Part shown: positions 9,893 to 19,199 of the stretch, in pieces | How the letters are laid out: the number at the start of each line of letters is the position of its first letter | How positions within the stretch are numbered: position 1 is the stretch's first letter | From: Diphasiastrum complanatum | Lineage: Eukaryota; Streptophyta; Lycopodiopsida; Lycopodiales; Lycopodiaceae | DNA length: 32,500 nucleotides | Assembly: GCA_029204225.1 (NCBI GenBank) | Contig: MU833078.1 | Span: forward strand, 1-32,500 | Reading direction: 5' to 3' | Program-made: the position numbers and the translations under genes | Notes under the pieces: generated by a model | The model's database searches: none | What the model saw: only the letters and a program-made list of their open reading frames with translations | What the model was told of the DNA's origin: nothing

Positions 9893-10611
9893 ATTCCCAA
9901 CACATTGTGAATAAATAATATTGGTCAATAAAATGTGTTGCGAGGGCATGACATCCTATGCGTATACGCCCATGGCCCAATGAGCATTAGAGTTTACTTT
10001 CTAGAGTTGGGTCCAATTTTGGACTCACATGAATCTTGTGATTTCCAATGTACTTTTTGCACCCTTGGATCAAGTTGGGTCCAAGATGAATGTATAGGAT
10101 CAATGTAAATATTAGCCAATAGGATTTTGGGGCAAGGGCCTTCACCATCTATAAAAAGACACCATTTGTACCCTAATTTCATGCTTAATTGAGAGGAGGA
10201 GACTCTACCATTTTGGGAGCTCAAGATTCCCAAATTGCTAATCACTCTTGCTTATGCTGTTGTGGATTGTTTGTTAATTCCATTTTTCATGCTTTTTGGT
10301 TATGCTAGTTAAGGTTTCTCCATAAGCAATGATATTGAGCATTTGAGCTAACCTCCATCTCATCTCTCTCACTCTCTCTCTTCCCCTCTCTTCTTCTTCT
10401 CTTCTTCTCTTCTCTTTCACCCTCAACCATGATAAATGCTAGTGTATTGGAGTAGAGTTAACGATGGGTAGTGTCAGTGGTGAGTAGAGTTAAGGGAGAA
10501 GGTAGAGAACTATCTAAAAGTAGCATCTATGCATAGTTAGGTGCCTATCCAGTGATCTAACCCTTGTTGACAAGCGGGAGGGCTATACTACGTGAGATAT
10601 TCGACCCCACA
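9893..10611 (+). mobile_element. 5' LTR of a Ty3/gypsy element
   Basis: A 719-bp LTR running from TGTTGGGG (9893) to CCCCACA (10611), followed one base later by a primer-binding site. The first 20 bp form a hairpin (TGTTGGG paired with CCCAACA). It holds a TATA box (10150-10158) and a long pyrimidine tract (10351-10425). A 39-bp block, 9926-9964, recurs exactly at 21277-21315. The 3' LTR is not in the window, so the edges rest on the junction with copia sequence and on the PBS. Confidence 0.7.
10150..10158 (+). promoter_or_regulatory. TATA box in gypsy LTR
   Basis: TATAAAAAG about 460 bp before the LTR end, the expected place for the U3/R boundary promoter of an LTR retrotransposon. Confidence 0.55.
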
Positions 10612-10612
10612 G

Positions 10613-10630
10613 TGGCACTGTTGCTGGGGA
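10613..10630 (+). other. Gypsy primer-binding site
   Basis: TGGCACTGTTGCTGGGGA follows the LTR end by one base. It is a close variant of the TGGCGCCGTTGCCGGGGA site typical of plant Athila/Tat-type gypsy elements, which places this element in that group by inference. Confidence 0.7.
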
Positions 10631-11440
10631 CAGGTTTTCACTAACTAGTATTCTTGCTTTTTGGAGTAGTTTTAGGTAGATTTTTGGGTGTTTAGAGATA
10701 GTTTTCTGTATTTTTCTGTGTTTGGACTATTCACAGCTAGCGGAGAATATGTGAGAGGGTAGAGGAGGGCCTGAACAGCCTCTCAGGGCTTGACATCAAA
10801 CCCAAAAAAACACACAAATCTGCATTTTTGGAGGGAAAAAGAGCCTAAAATCTCATCAGATTTTAATATCTCCAAAACTAGTGAGAGTTAATACTTGCGT
10901 GACTGGCAGTAGCTCTAGGGTATTGTCCCAGACCTGCATAGAAGCCTACGAGAGTTAGTTCCAAGCAGATTGCAAAAATTAGAGAAAAAACCATAAAAAT
11001 TCAAAAAACCCTTGTAAAAATTCAAAAAAATACAAATCTTCACCAGAACTCTCACAGAGCCCTCTGAAGTTCCATCTTAGTTAGACCAGGACATAGAGAA
11101 ACTTGTGAGAGTTAGTTTGCTGTCTAAGTGCCTGTGTGAGAGTTTTTTTTTTGGCTGAATGGGACAAAGTAGACGCTGAACCAGTAGCGCCTGAGCCCAT
11201 ATATTGTATGGGCTATGAAGAGACAAGTAATGTCCTCCACATTGGAGCATCATGGGAAAGTGTGGAACACAACATCACCCTACCAACCAAACACAAGAGA
11301 TTTGAGGACGAAGCAACAATAGTAGATGGAGGATCCACTGAATGATATCAGCCAGTTATGAAGGTTTTGAACGTTTCACTTATTGGTTGATGATTGGATC
11401 TCGACTAATTTAAGCAAATTTTGCATGTCAGGAAATCAAT
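10631..11440 (+). other. Long untranslated leader of the gypsy element
   Basis: About 810 bp between PBS and gag, a length typical of Athila/Tat elements. It repeats a motif GYGAGAGTTA(GT): 10881, 10949, 11105 and about 11135, with an inverted copy near 11048. A hairpin AGCCCATA-TATTG-TATGGGCT lies at 11194-11214. The stretch 11136-11345 is open for 69 codons but has no ATG at its head. The second gypsy copy at 21.3 kb has the same kind of leader. Confidence 0.6.
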
Positions 11441-12300
11441 ATGGCAGACGATAATGCAAATGCAGCTCTTGATGGTCAGGTGCCAATGCCTACCTATCTG
11501 CAAATTTGTCAATCATTAAGCCAAGCACTTAATGGGATAAACAACAGGAACACTTTACGCGATCAACAAATGGAAGTACTGTTAAATCAAGTGAGGGCTT
11601 TTTCTGCTCCGAATTTGGGCTTTTAGCCTGAACCATTTTTGGGGGAAGCCTGAAATTGTGGATGACTGGTTAACCAAGTGGACCGGTTATTTTAATCTAC
11701 ACAGAATTCTTGAGGAGAAAAAGCCGGTTATTTTAATCTACACAGAATTCTTGAGGAGAAAAAGATAGAGAGTGTTATTCTGTTCTTCCGTGGTAAAGCT
11801 TCGTCGTGGTGGCGTGATTTACAACCTAAACCTACCACATGGGACAAGTTTATGGAGGTGTTCAGAAAGTCGTTTGTGGTTGTGGACAACTAAGATTTTT
11901 ACCAAAGATTTGTGAATTGCAAAATGGGTAATCGGAGTTTGGACTCGTACCTACAAGATTTTATGGATTTGTGGAATAAAGTCCCCTCATTCGATGCAAA
12001 ACTAGCATTGTGGCAGTTTATCCTAGGTCTGCTTGCAGATTATCAGAATGAGTGTAAGCGTAACGTGCTTCAAACCTTTGATGATGTAGTTCGTGTCGCG
12101 AAAGCGTACAAGTCCACGGTTGTGGCATCTAGGAACTAGTTACAGGCTAATCCATTTGGATCATCCGGACCCAACCAAAAAAAAGAGAAGAAAAGAGTCG
12201 TAGAAATAAGAATAAAAAATATTTCGACGAACTGGATCAAGCTGCATCTGACTTTAGACAAAAGAAAAAGTTATCCCGGAAAAAGGCTAGAAGGACCAAT
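11441..12300 (+). pseudogene. Ty3/gypsy gag, broken
   Basis: ATG at 11441 in good context (caatATGGC) opens a frame of 61 codons, MADDNANAALDGQVPM..., then a TAG at 11624. Beyond it the retrotransposon gag domain is readable across frames: DDWLTKWTGYFNLHRILEEKK, then ILFFRGKASSWWRDL (about 11770-11820), and 11912-12136 with SYLQDFMDLWNKVP and FILGLLADYQNE. It is broken by stops, a frameshift near the T/G run at 11637-11645, and an exact 41-bp tandem duplication (11683-11764) that shifts frame. It is not functional. Confidence 0.8.
11683..11764 (+). repeat. Exact 41-bp tandem duplication in gypsy gag
   Basis: 11683-11723 and 11724-11764 are identical, both starting ccggttattttaatctac. As 41 is not a multiple of three, the second copy throws gag out of frame. 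Identity of the copies means this lesion is recent relative to the other decay in the element. Confidence 0.95.
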
Positions 12301-12680
12301 GTTTGTTTCCATTGTGGTCAGCCTGGACACGTTATGAAATTCTACCCAGAACGAAAGAAAGGCGCAGCTCAAGTGATTGAGATGCCAGGTAAAGAAAATC
12401 TTAAGCTAGAAATTAATAAAATTAATTGTGAGTATGATTGTTCTTTGAGTACTACTTCATTCTTGCCAAATGATTTATTTCGTTTGAAAGGCACTGTGAA
12501 TGGACATGAAGTTAGTATTTTAGTGGACAGTGGATCTACTTATAATTTCATTAACTCTGGTCTTGTGCAAATACTCGGACTCAAAACTGAAGCTAGTAAC
12601 CATAGATATACAAGAAAAAATATTGATTTATTTAACAAAAAGTTATGTCCTTCATGGCCAAGAGCATTTGGTATGTAAAT
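12301..12680 (+). pseudogene. Gypsy zinc knuckle and protease, element truncated after it
   Basis: At 12304-12345 a C-X2-C-X4-H-X4-Y knuckle is seen (CFHCGQPGHVMKFY): the last Cys has become Tyr. The open frame 12334-12678 carries LVDSGSTYNFIN with the catalytic DSG at about 12526-12534, the retropepsin signature of gypsy elements, followed by GLVQILGLKTE. Similarity fades after about 12600. No RT, RNase H or integrase follows, so most of pol is missing. Confidence 0.75.
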
Positions 12681-12838
12681 TGCACGAAGATTAAGCTTGT
12701 CCAATGTACATGTGGCCAATATGTGTGCAGAGATGTTAAGGATGATCAAGGCTAAAGCCTTGCCATCCTTGAGCTTCCACTTAGAAATGGCTTGAATTTC
12801 CACAAGTGGTAATTTGAACCATCGATTTTGTCCACCAT
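12650..12838 (-). pseudogene. Copia gag N-terminal fragment, minus strand
   Basis: ATG at 12838 (minus) gives MVDKIDGSNYHLWKFK, the standard start of a copia gag (a G-x-NY-x-x-W motif), then a frame change and WKLKDGKALALIILNISAHIL. It may be the 5' part of the same minus-strand copia whose 3' LTR is at 9.05-9.73 kb, with the gypsy element and deletions between; this link is inference. Confidence 0.6.
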
Positions 12839-12929
12839 TAGAGCAGACCGTGATTGCGAATTCATTTGGAAGTTCAGGATGAGTGTATGCAGATAGTAGA
12901 TTATATGATCTAATTATTAATTTTTTCAG

Positions 12930-13068
12930 ACAGAAGCTTTTCATGAAGGTGCAAGATGATATGGTAAAGAACCTCAATTGCAAAGATTGGAATGAATGTC
13001 AGCAACTCTACCCAAATAGCTCCAAAGATGAGAAGATTCAGATATTCTTAATCTTATTTAGGGATGTG
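12930..13068 (+). pseudogene. Exon-like fragment of an unrecognised gene
   Basis: A 139-bp block, open in one frame for 46 codons (QKLFMKVQDDMVKNLNCK..., ending ...FLILFRDV), is preceded by a classic acceptor (TTTTTTCAG at 12921-12929, with a possible branch point ctaattat) and followed by a donor (GTAAGC at 13069). The charged, non-repetitive composition looks like genuine protein. No continuing exon can be joined cleanly: the sequence around 13275-13400 has stops in the needed frame. I do not recognise the family. It may be a captured or relic gene fragment. Confidence 0.35.
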
Positions 13069-13294
13069 GTAAGCTCTTCTTATGATTTCTAATTCTAAAT
13101 CACCATTTTTAAAACATAGTTTATGCTAAGCATGGATATATGTCCTCATTTTTTTTCTAGATTATTATTTTTTTAAAATCATTATTCATGTTTAGCATTA
13201 GTTCATGTCACTAGTAAGTAGTTTAACATTTGAAAGACCCATGGTGAGCATAAGTGCATTTCTATTTTTCATAGAGTTTTGAAAATAAAAAGAG

Positions 13295-13720
13295 TTGGAC
13301 AGCTTTCTAAACAATTTAGAACCCATCTTAAAAAAGACAAGGCTAAGAAAAAATAAAGGAAAACTCACTAGATTGGGGACTCAGGTATTGATCATAATCT
13401 TAAGGATACTTTTGTTCCCAAGTCTGTTGATGATCCTCCTTGTTTTTACACAATTCAACAAGGCGATGCGAGAGAAATTCCAAGTTTGTAAACAGAAGAC
13501 CTTACACTCTCTACATTGCCGATGTTCCTTATGGTTCAAGCTCGCGGGCTCATTGAATGTTGATTACCCATTTAAATACACAGAAGTCAAAGAAGTTATG
13601 GCTGGTTTCTTGGAGATCAATACATCTAAGCTTTGGAGGATAGTGATATTTCACTCCAGTTGAAAACAAGTAGGTGTTCACAAGGCCCTGCTAGAGATCT
13701 ACAATGCAGGGATTGAGAAT
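13295..13720 (+). pseudogene. Decayed coding-like stretch, unidentified
   Basis: Pieces in two plus frames read like protein: SGIDHNLKDTFVPKSVDDPP and STLPMFLMVQARGLIE (about 13380-13555), separated by a stop. A 122-codon open frame also spans 13295-13663 but lacks an ATG at its head. There is no recognisable domain. It could be part of the same relic gene as the exon-like block at 12930 or a transposon fragment. Confidence 0.3.
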
Positions 13721-13735
13721 GCTATTTGTTAAGTA

Positions 13736-13738
<3 letters not shown>

Positions 13739-13782
<44 letters not shown>
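13739..13782. repeat. (AT)22 microsatellite
   Basis: Twenty-two uninterrupted AT units. Expected to be highly variable in length. Confidence 0.98.
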
Positions 13783-13787
<5 letters not shown>

Positions 13788-13789
13788 AA

Positions 13790-13990
13790 ATGTTAGTGGG
13801 ATAGCGCTAACGATGTCTCGCTAACACGTGATGGACAGCGTTAGTGCTGCCCCATTCTCCCCCCCTCGCACTTTCTTGCACATGGGTAGCTCACGCTACC
13901 CGTCAAGGCGTGGAGAGGGGCACGGGAGGGGGGGGGGGGGGGGGGGGGGGGACAGGTTGCTGGTTGCTCACCTGCTAACGGCGGGCAGAC
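13790..13990. repeat. GC-rich foldback segment with G24 run
   Basis: A 200-bp GC-rich island in AT-rich DNA. It contains agcgctaacg at about 13803 and its near-complement cgttagtgct at about 13839, a perfect hairpin GGGTAGC-TCAC-GCTACCC (13884-13901), a C7 run (13859-13865) and 24 consecutive G (13928-13951). No transposon termini or target duplication were found. It is probably a foldback or MITE-like relic, but unclassified. Confidence 0.5.
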
Positions 13991-15129
13991 GTACTAGTTG
14001 TAATTAAACACATTTGTAAGTCATTTTTATATTTGAAACTATCTTTGTCATTTGTTTTTTTTGACTATTTGCCTTGAATATTTGTAGTTCTAAATATCTT
14101 TTTGTTAAATGAGTTTATTGTTGAATTATATTTGTTAGATAAGCATCTCTTTTTAAATTTTACATTTGTGATGTTTTACTTGACTATTAAGATACAACTA
14201 TTAAATCACAAAGAAGAATATTTAAATATTTTTTGTTGACTTTTGTAAAAAAAAATATTTTAAATTTTTTTACAATCACTTAATTTAGTAAATAGTTTTC
14301 ATATCAACAAATTGCACACAACTAATGTTTTTATTTTTAAGCGATTTGAGTGTAAAATTTTAAAAATATTTTGCATAACTCTATCTAAATTCTAAATATT
14401 TCCAAAATGTAGCACCTTACAAAGTAATTAATTAATTTTTGATTTGAGGGTTCAAAATTTACGTGAATTCTAAAAAATCGTAAGGGCTTAAAACAAAATG
14501 GGTCTACCATTTCTCATTTGAAAAGATTTTGCATTAGCAATAAGTATGGCAGATCATGGATAATGATAATCACCATGGTAAATTGTGCTAGTTGTTTTAT
14601 TTGCTCTACAAAATAAAAGCTTCTTACCCAATGTCAACTTTTTGACACTATAAGTATGTACTTTTAGTTTGACCATCCTTTGAAATTTGGCTTTTCAAAT
14701 TGAACTTTCAAATATAAAAATAAATATTACGCTTGCAATTTGTCGAGTTTGCTTCGAAAGGTAGATGAGCCTTTCAAATTCATTGCAATTTGCAAATGTA
14801 AAGTGTGACTATCCCTTGAACGATGAGGGTGCAATCAGAGTGAACCCCATGTGCCCACCTCCTAAAGGGTGGGTGTAAAAGCCTTGATGATGATAGTGAG
14901 ATAATCTTAGAGCTCTTAACCCTAGGATGAGAGTGGGACCTATTTTGCACCATCATATACTCCCATCCATCCCTTGGGCATGTGCGGGATAATGTATTCC
15001 ACACCACCGTTGTAGTGACAGCAGTGGGCTCACACCCATCTAGATATCATATCAACAAATAGTGCTAATATAACTGATGTTGATCTGGAATGTACCATGA
15101 CCAACAAAACAACAAATATCAATAGTTTT
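13991..15129. other. AT-rich spacer
   Basis: No supported gene. The part 14780-15060 is less AT-rich and has an open minus frame (15007-14780) with no known motif; it could be a decayed LTR, but no primer site or edge was found. Confidence 0.4.
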
Positions 15130-15139
15130 GAGGACATTA

Positions 15140-15162
15140 CATTGCCAACTAAGTTGGCAATG
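15140..15162. repeat. Perfect 10-bp stem hairpin
   Basis: CATTGCCAAC, loop TAA, GTTGGCAATG. It lies in non-coding sequence and is not followed by any U-tract or gene that would assign it a role. Confidence 0.8.
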
Positions 15163-15286
15163 TGGGGGGCTTGATGGAGGATGAGGAGCCCACCACCCAT
15201 CGAGCTCCCAAAGTGGGGGAGTGCCTGACACGCACCACCCCTGAAAGGAGGTCCCATGAGTGTCTAAATTGCCAATATGATGCTCC

Positions 15287-15470
15287 ATATTGAAACTACT
15301 AATGCCTAGTATCCATCCATATTATTGAAACGAGAGATGCCTAGTATCCATTCACACTTTTGCTATAAGATGCTATGCCAGGTTACCATCATTTCTCAAG
15401 CCCTTAACACCTCCAAGATATTGGCCTTTGGAGTAGCAATATTCAAAACCTCTCTACTTTCCAAAGGCCA
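15287..15470. repeat. Short tandem and inverted duplications upstream of the 296-aa gene
   Basis: Two copies of a roughly 33-bp unit, around 15288-15320 and 15321-15353, share gcctagtatccat. At 15422-15470 an inverted pair, ggcctttggagtag and ctactttccaaaggcc, forms a 14-bp stem with a two-base bulge. Both lie 180-360 bp before the next gene. Confidence 0.6.
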
Positions 15471-15649
15471 TCCATCCATCCAAGAGACAAAAAATCTAAA
15501 GGTTGCTTGAAAAATGCAAGTGTCTCATTTTCTTGTCCATCCTTTCCTTCTAAGCTTTCGTTTTTGGCTTTTTCTACTCATTTTCTTCGATCAGCATCAT
15601 CATTTTCGATCGTTTTCAATGCATAGCTAGCAGGCTGGAAGCCTTTGAA

Positions 15650-16540
15650 TTGTTCGCTCAATCACCCACAAAAGGTAGAGTTATGGGAAAGCCGCCGCGC
15701 CTTTCTTCTGCAGCGCTGCATCGTTTTCAAGCTCACCTGGTGGCTCAGCTGCGAGCCCACAATGCAAAGCTACGGATTGAGGACCGATCGCTGGCGATCT
15801 CAGGCGATACTTCTTCTTCTTCTTCTGTCAGTGTGAATTTTGAGTGTTGTGATGGTGAATCCGATGATTCTGTCAATCAAGTACTGCAAGTGGAAACATC
15901 GTCCAAGAACAGCTTGTCTTCTGCGACTCTTCGTCGGATACAAGCGCAGATTGTTGCGCATCTTCGGGCCTGCAACGCAAAGCTAGGACTGAGGCCGGAA
16001 GTTGAGGCAGATCAGCCACGTCGACTCGGTGCAAGTGTAGCTGCTGCAGACTTACGCTCAACTGAGATGTTTGATCCAGAAAATAATTGGTGCAATAACC
16101 AATTCTTAGAGTCTACCTCTTCTAGCGCTGCTGAATATCGTGATGTTTTCTCAAAGAGTTGTACGAGCGGAGTTCGGGGTGCCTGCTATAGCACCAAAAG
16201 AAGAAACAGCTCGCTTTACTCGGTAGACATCAGACCAGTATGTGAGAATGCAACGGTCGACTTCACAAGGCCTAAGAAAAGGTTCCGAAATTTCCGAGCC
16301 GGTGAAGAACGAGATGAAAGAAGAGGGAGTGAAATCGCACATACTGCAAGCGATGGGTACTCATACGTGCTGGACGGAAGATTAAGTGGCCAGATGCGAG
16401 ATCAGATCAAACTTTTCCAAGTTGATCTACATTGGAACGAATGGAACGATGAAGATGCAGCGTCGGATAGTGAATCGTGCCGTTCTACAGGATCGTCAGA
16501 TTGCGGAGAGAATTTTTTCCGATGCATGGTTGCTGTTTGA
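15650..16540 (+). CDS. Unrecognised 296-aa plant protein with duplicated 24-residue motif
   Basis: Uninterrupted 296-codon frame, clearly richer in GC than its AT-rich surroundings, with no intron signal needed. I do not recognise the family. Its clearest feature is an internal repeat: residues 18-41 (LSSAALHRFQAHLVAQLRAH...) and 89-112 (LSSATLRRIQAQIVAHLRAC...) share 17 of 24 positions, both ending NAKL; each is predicted amphipathic helix. A Ser-rich linker lies between (residues 51-61). A basic cluster, TRPKKRFRN (206-214) followed by RAGEERDERR, could be a nuclear signal; the end (262-285) is acidic and Ser-rich, closing with FFRCMVAV. There is no signal peptide or membrane segment. Start: ATG at 15650, or the ATG at 15683 (residue 12) in better context (gttATGGG). 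A nuclear or cytosolic regulatory protein is a guess only. Confidence 0.65.
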   Translation: MFAQSPTKGRVMGKPPRLSSAALHRFQAHLVAQLRAHNAKLRIEDRSLAISGDTSSSSSVSVNFECCDGESDDSVNQVLQVETSSKNSLSSATLRRIQAQIVAHLRACNAKLGLRPEVEADQPRRLGASVAAADLRSTEMFDPENNWCNNQFLESTSSSAAEYRDVFSKSCTSGVRGACYSTKRRNSSLYSVDIRPVCENATVDFTRPKKRFRNFRAGEERDERRGSEIAHTASDGYSYVLDGRLSGQMRDQIKLFQVDLHWNEWNDEDAASDSESCRSTGSSDCGENFFRCMVAV

Positions 16541-17500
16541 TTAAGATGAGACACGAACTTTTTCTTTCGTAATTCATTAGATTTAAGAGAAAGTACTGAC
16601 ATTATAAACTATCAATCTATCTGTTTTTATGTGAGTAGCCTTTATTTTCCTGAGGTAGCAGTCTTTCAGCCTTACATGTAGATATCGATGGGGTTAAAGG
16701 AGAGTTAACAGCGGTCTGAGTGCATATTCATAGTTAGGGCATCGGGAAGAAGGATGAAAATCGTGAGCTTGCTTCTTCATCTTGGAGAAGTTAGTGTCCG
16801 ATTTCATTCTCGAACATGATTTGTAAGTTTCTACAGTTTAAAACAAACTATACGCTAGCGCTTTTTTTCTTTCCTTTCTGCGGATCTATCGATCTATCAA
16901 AAAATTCTTAGGGTTTAACGTTTTTTAAGCACATCAAGGTGAAAGCAGAACATTTTTTTGGTGATGTTGATGAGAACAACCTTATAATATCTCGGAATCA
17001 AGCTTGAGTTAACCAGGAAAAGACAGTTATATATGAGGAAGATGTGATCAGAATCCATGGGAACTTATATTTAGACGTTTTCCAAGTGCTTTCTCTACAA
17101 GTACGACTTGTTAACCTCTCAGTTTCAGATAAAATCTGATCAAAGCAGACTCCTGAAGATGAAGATAACATTATCATTTCGAAGGTGATCAACAATAACA
17201 CCTTGCTCATGTATCTTACCACTTGGGTTAGATCTCTTAAAACAAGAGGTATAATTCACAAATTCTATCTGCATTGATCAGATTCACAAATTCTATAATA
17301 TTTTTGAAATGTGGTCTTTGTTTTTTTTCTGTTTTTTAGCGATTTGATTGTCATGAGCAAGGGAAAACTTCTCTTGATATATAGATTACTTCCTTATTAT
17401 TGGTGTCGGCCGTGGAAATGACCCTCACTATTTTGCTTTCAAGTCTTCTAATCTTGTGAAACTAGTTAAGTAGGTATCAAAAGTCTTTCTTCTATAACCG
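16541..17500. other. 3' flank of the 296-aa gene and spacer
   Basis: The first 100-150 bp probably contain the 3' UTR (AT-rich, several attcatt and attataa stretches), but no certain polyadenylation site can be named. The rest has no supported gene. Confidence 0.4.
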
Positions 17501-17552
17501 CACCTACCTCAACACACACCCACAACACACCTACCTCAACACACACCCACAA
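17501..17552. repeat. 27-bp tandem duplication, CA-rich
   Basis: The block cacctacctcaacacacacc occurs at 17501 and again at 17528, in two head-to-tail units with the second ending at the ccacaa.tc boundary. Confidence 0.9.
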
Positions 17553-17554
17553 TC

Positions 17555-18170
17555 TTCTATGTAGTTTTTGTTGATAATAAAGCATAAAATTGTACTAGGA
17601 TGATATTTACAAATGTTACAAATTCAAACTTGTCAATGGAGCAACAATGGGGTTTGGACCTTCATCAACATGGCATGAATCTCCCTCTTACCCAACTCGT
17701 CCCAATGTTGTTGACTGGTAGTTTTGACTATATAAAGTATTTTTGGTCTAGATTTTAAATCTTTAATGACCATGAGCACCTTCGTGGAGCCAAATGCTAA
17801 ATCTTAAGGAGGAAAAAGCAATTGTCAACCAATTAGGGCACTCATTTGTAACAAAAGTTGTTCACATCAAGATCCAACCCATCCGGCTTTGCCTTTCGTA
17901 TGAAACAATGCCCCGTCCACTTATTTGGTAGGAAAAAATTAATCAAGCTTAGGATTTGCCCAAAAAAATTTGAACCAACAAAATGATGATGTATTTTTCC
18001 TTCAAAATCAAATAATGGAAGTGTTAAATTCTGGAATATTTTTGAGAATTTGCCGAAATATTGAAACCACATATAGAATTATTTAAAATTTGAAATTACA
18101 AATTCAGCTATAGCTTATTGAGCTAAGTGTAGAAAAGTAAGAGAACTTATGAAAATCAGGCATCACTTTG

Positions 18171-18174
<4 letters not shown>
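17555..18174. other. Spacer without supported gene
   Basis: AT-rich, with only short open stretches of low-complexity composition. No repeat edge recognised. Confidence 0.4.

Positions 18175-18235
<61 letters not shown>
18175..18235. repeat. (GA)30 microsatellite
   Basis: About 60 bp of uninterrupted GA on the plus strand. In plants such GAGA tracts can bind BBR/BPC factors, but no gene lies close by to suggest a promoter role. Confidence 0.98.
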
Positions 18236-18236
<1 letters not shown>

Positions 18237-18493
18237 CTAAGCACCAATTTTTTGGCCATGTCCAATCATTACAAATTGGAGTTGGCGTTTGACTGGAATT
18301 TAAATATACATTGCCCAATTTTAAGATATTAAGTTGTTGCCTAGTTCTTCAAATTTGCACAAGTAAATTACTATGCAAAAATGCACCCAGTTGTATAGGA
18401 GAGCAATCTAATGTTTCAAACCAATGCAACAAAACTCTCTTGTTGATGTTTGGAAACTCACAGTTAAAACTTCTAAGCTAACAAGGCCCTAGT

Positions 18494-18835
18494 GAGGTTG
18501 GCCCAGAAATGGGCCACTTATTAAAGATTAAAAATCCATGAGCATATGATTGGCTTTCACTGTAAACAATGAGGTATTTTTCATTGTCGACAGTTCCCAC
18601 ATATTTAGGATATTCATCAGTTTAGAGTATTGCCATCTACTTTGAAACCAAGGTGGGGTTGGTGCACAAATGGACTTACTAAAGATTAAAAATCTATAAA
18701 AATTTGATGTTTGAAATTTAAGCATGTGCTAACAATTTTTGTACCCATTTGTACACTCAATACGATTGCTGGACAATTTTCACATATTTAGGATACCTTC
18801 TTGGTTCAAGGTATTGCCTTATTCTTTGAAACCAA
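18494..18835. repeat. Diverged tandem duplication, about 160-180 bp unit
   Basis: Copy 1 (18494-18655) and copy 2 (18656-18835) share the order of several blocks: ggttgg..cacaaatgg, taaagattaaaaatc, cacatatttaggata, gtattgcc and ctttgaaaccaag. Substitutions and small indels show it is old. No coding content is evident. Confidence 0.75.
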
Positions 18836-19199
18836 GAATCACCAAATCAATTTAACATTTATTTTTGAATTGTTCCTACTTAATGGTAAAAAGAAGTTGG
18901 ACTCTTTGTTTATGCAATGTGTGGACAAACGCAATAACATTTGTTTTGGAACTTTAAGATTAAACTTCTTTGGTGTTTTTTAAACTACGTAGTTTTCGTT
19001 TAAAATCAAGTTTTTATGAATCAATAGTCGAATCATTTAAAAATTTGTATTTCGATAATAAATTATGACAATATAGTTTTACAAACTTCATAATACGATC
19101 ATAGTAAAAAATGAAACACATGGTTTTTGAGAAGCTAAACTCTGTAAAACTATAATGGGCTCAAAGTATGTTATGTATACATGTTTTCTTTACAAAATA

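Noticed and set aside
9994-10245. Minus-strand open frame in the gypsy LTR
   Set aside because: Lies wholly within the LTR, across its TATA box, with no known motif.
12540-12983. 147-codon minus-strand open frame
   Set aside because: It runs from gypsy protease sequence through a copia gag fragment into an unrelated exon-like block, and its frame does not match the gag start. It is an accident of overlap.
16998-17222. Minus-strand frame with a possible signal peptide (SKVLLLITFEMIMLSSSSG)
   Set aside because: Short, no homology recognised, no supporting composition or splice signals; hydrophobic starts arise by chance in AT-rich DNA.
17501-17552. CRISPR-like direct repeats
   Set aside because: Only two adjacent copies without spacers; a simple tandem duplication in plant DNA.
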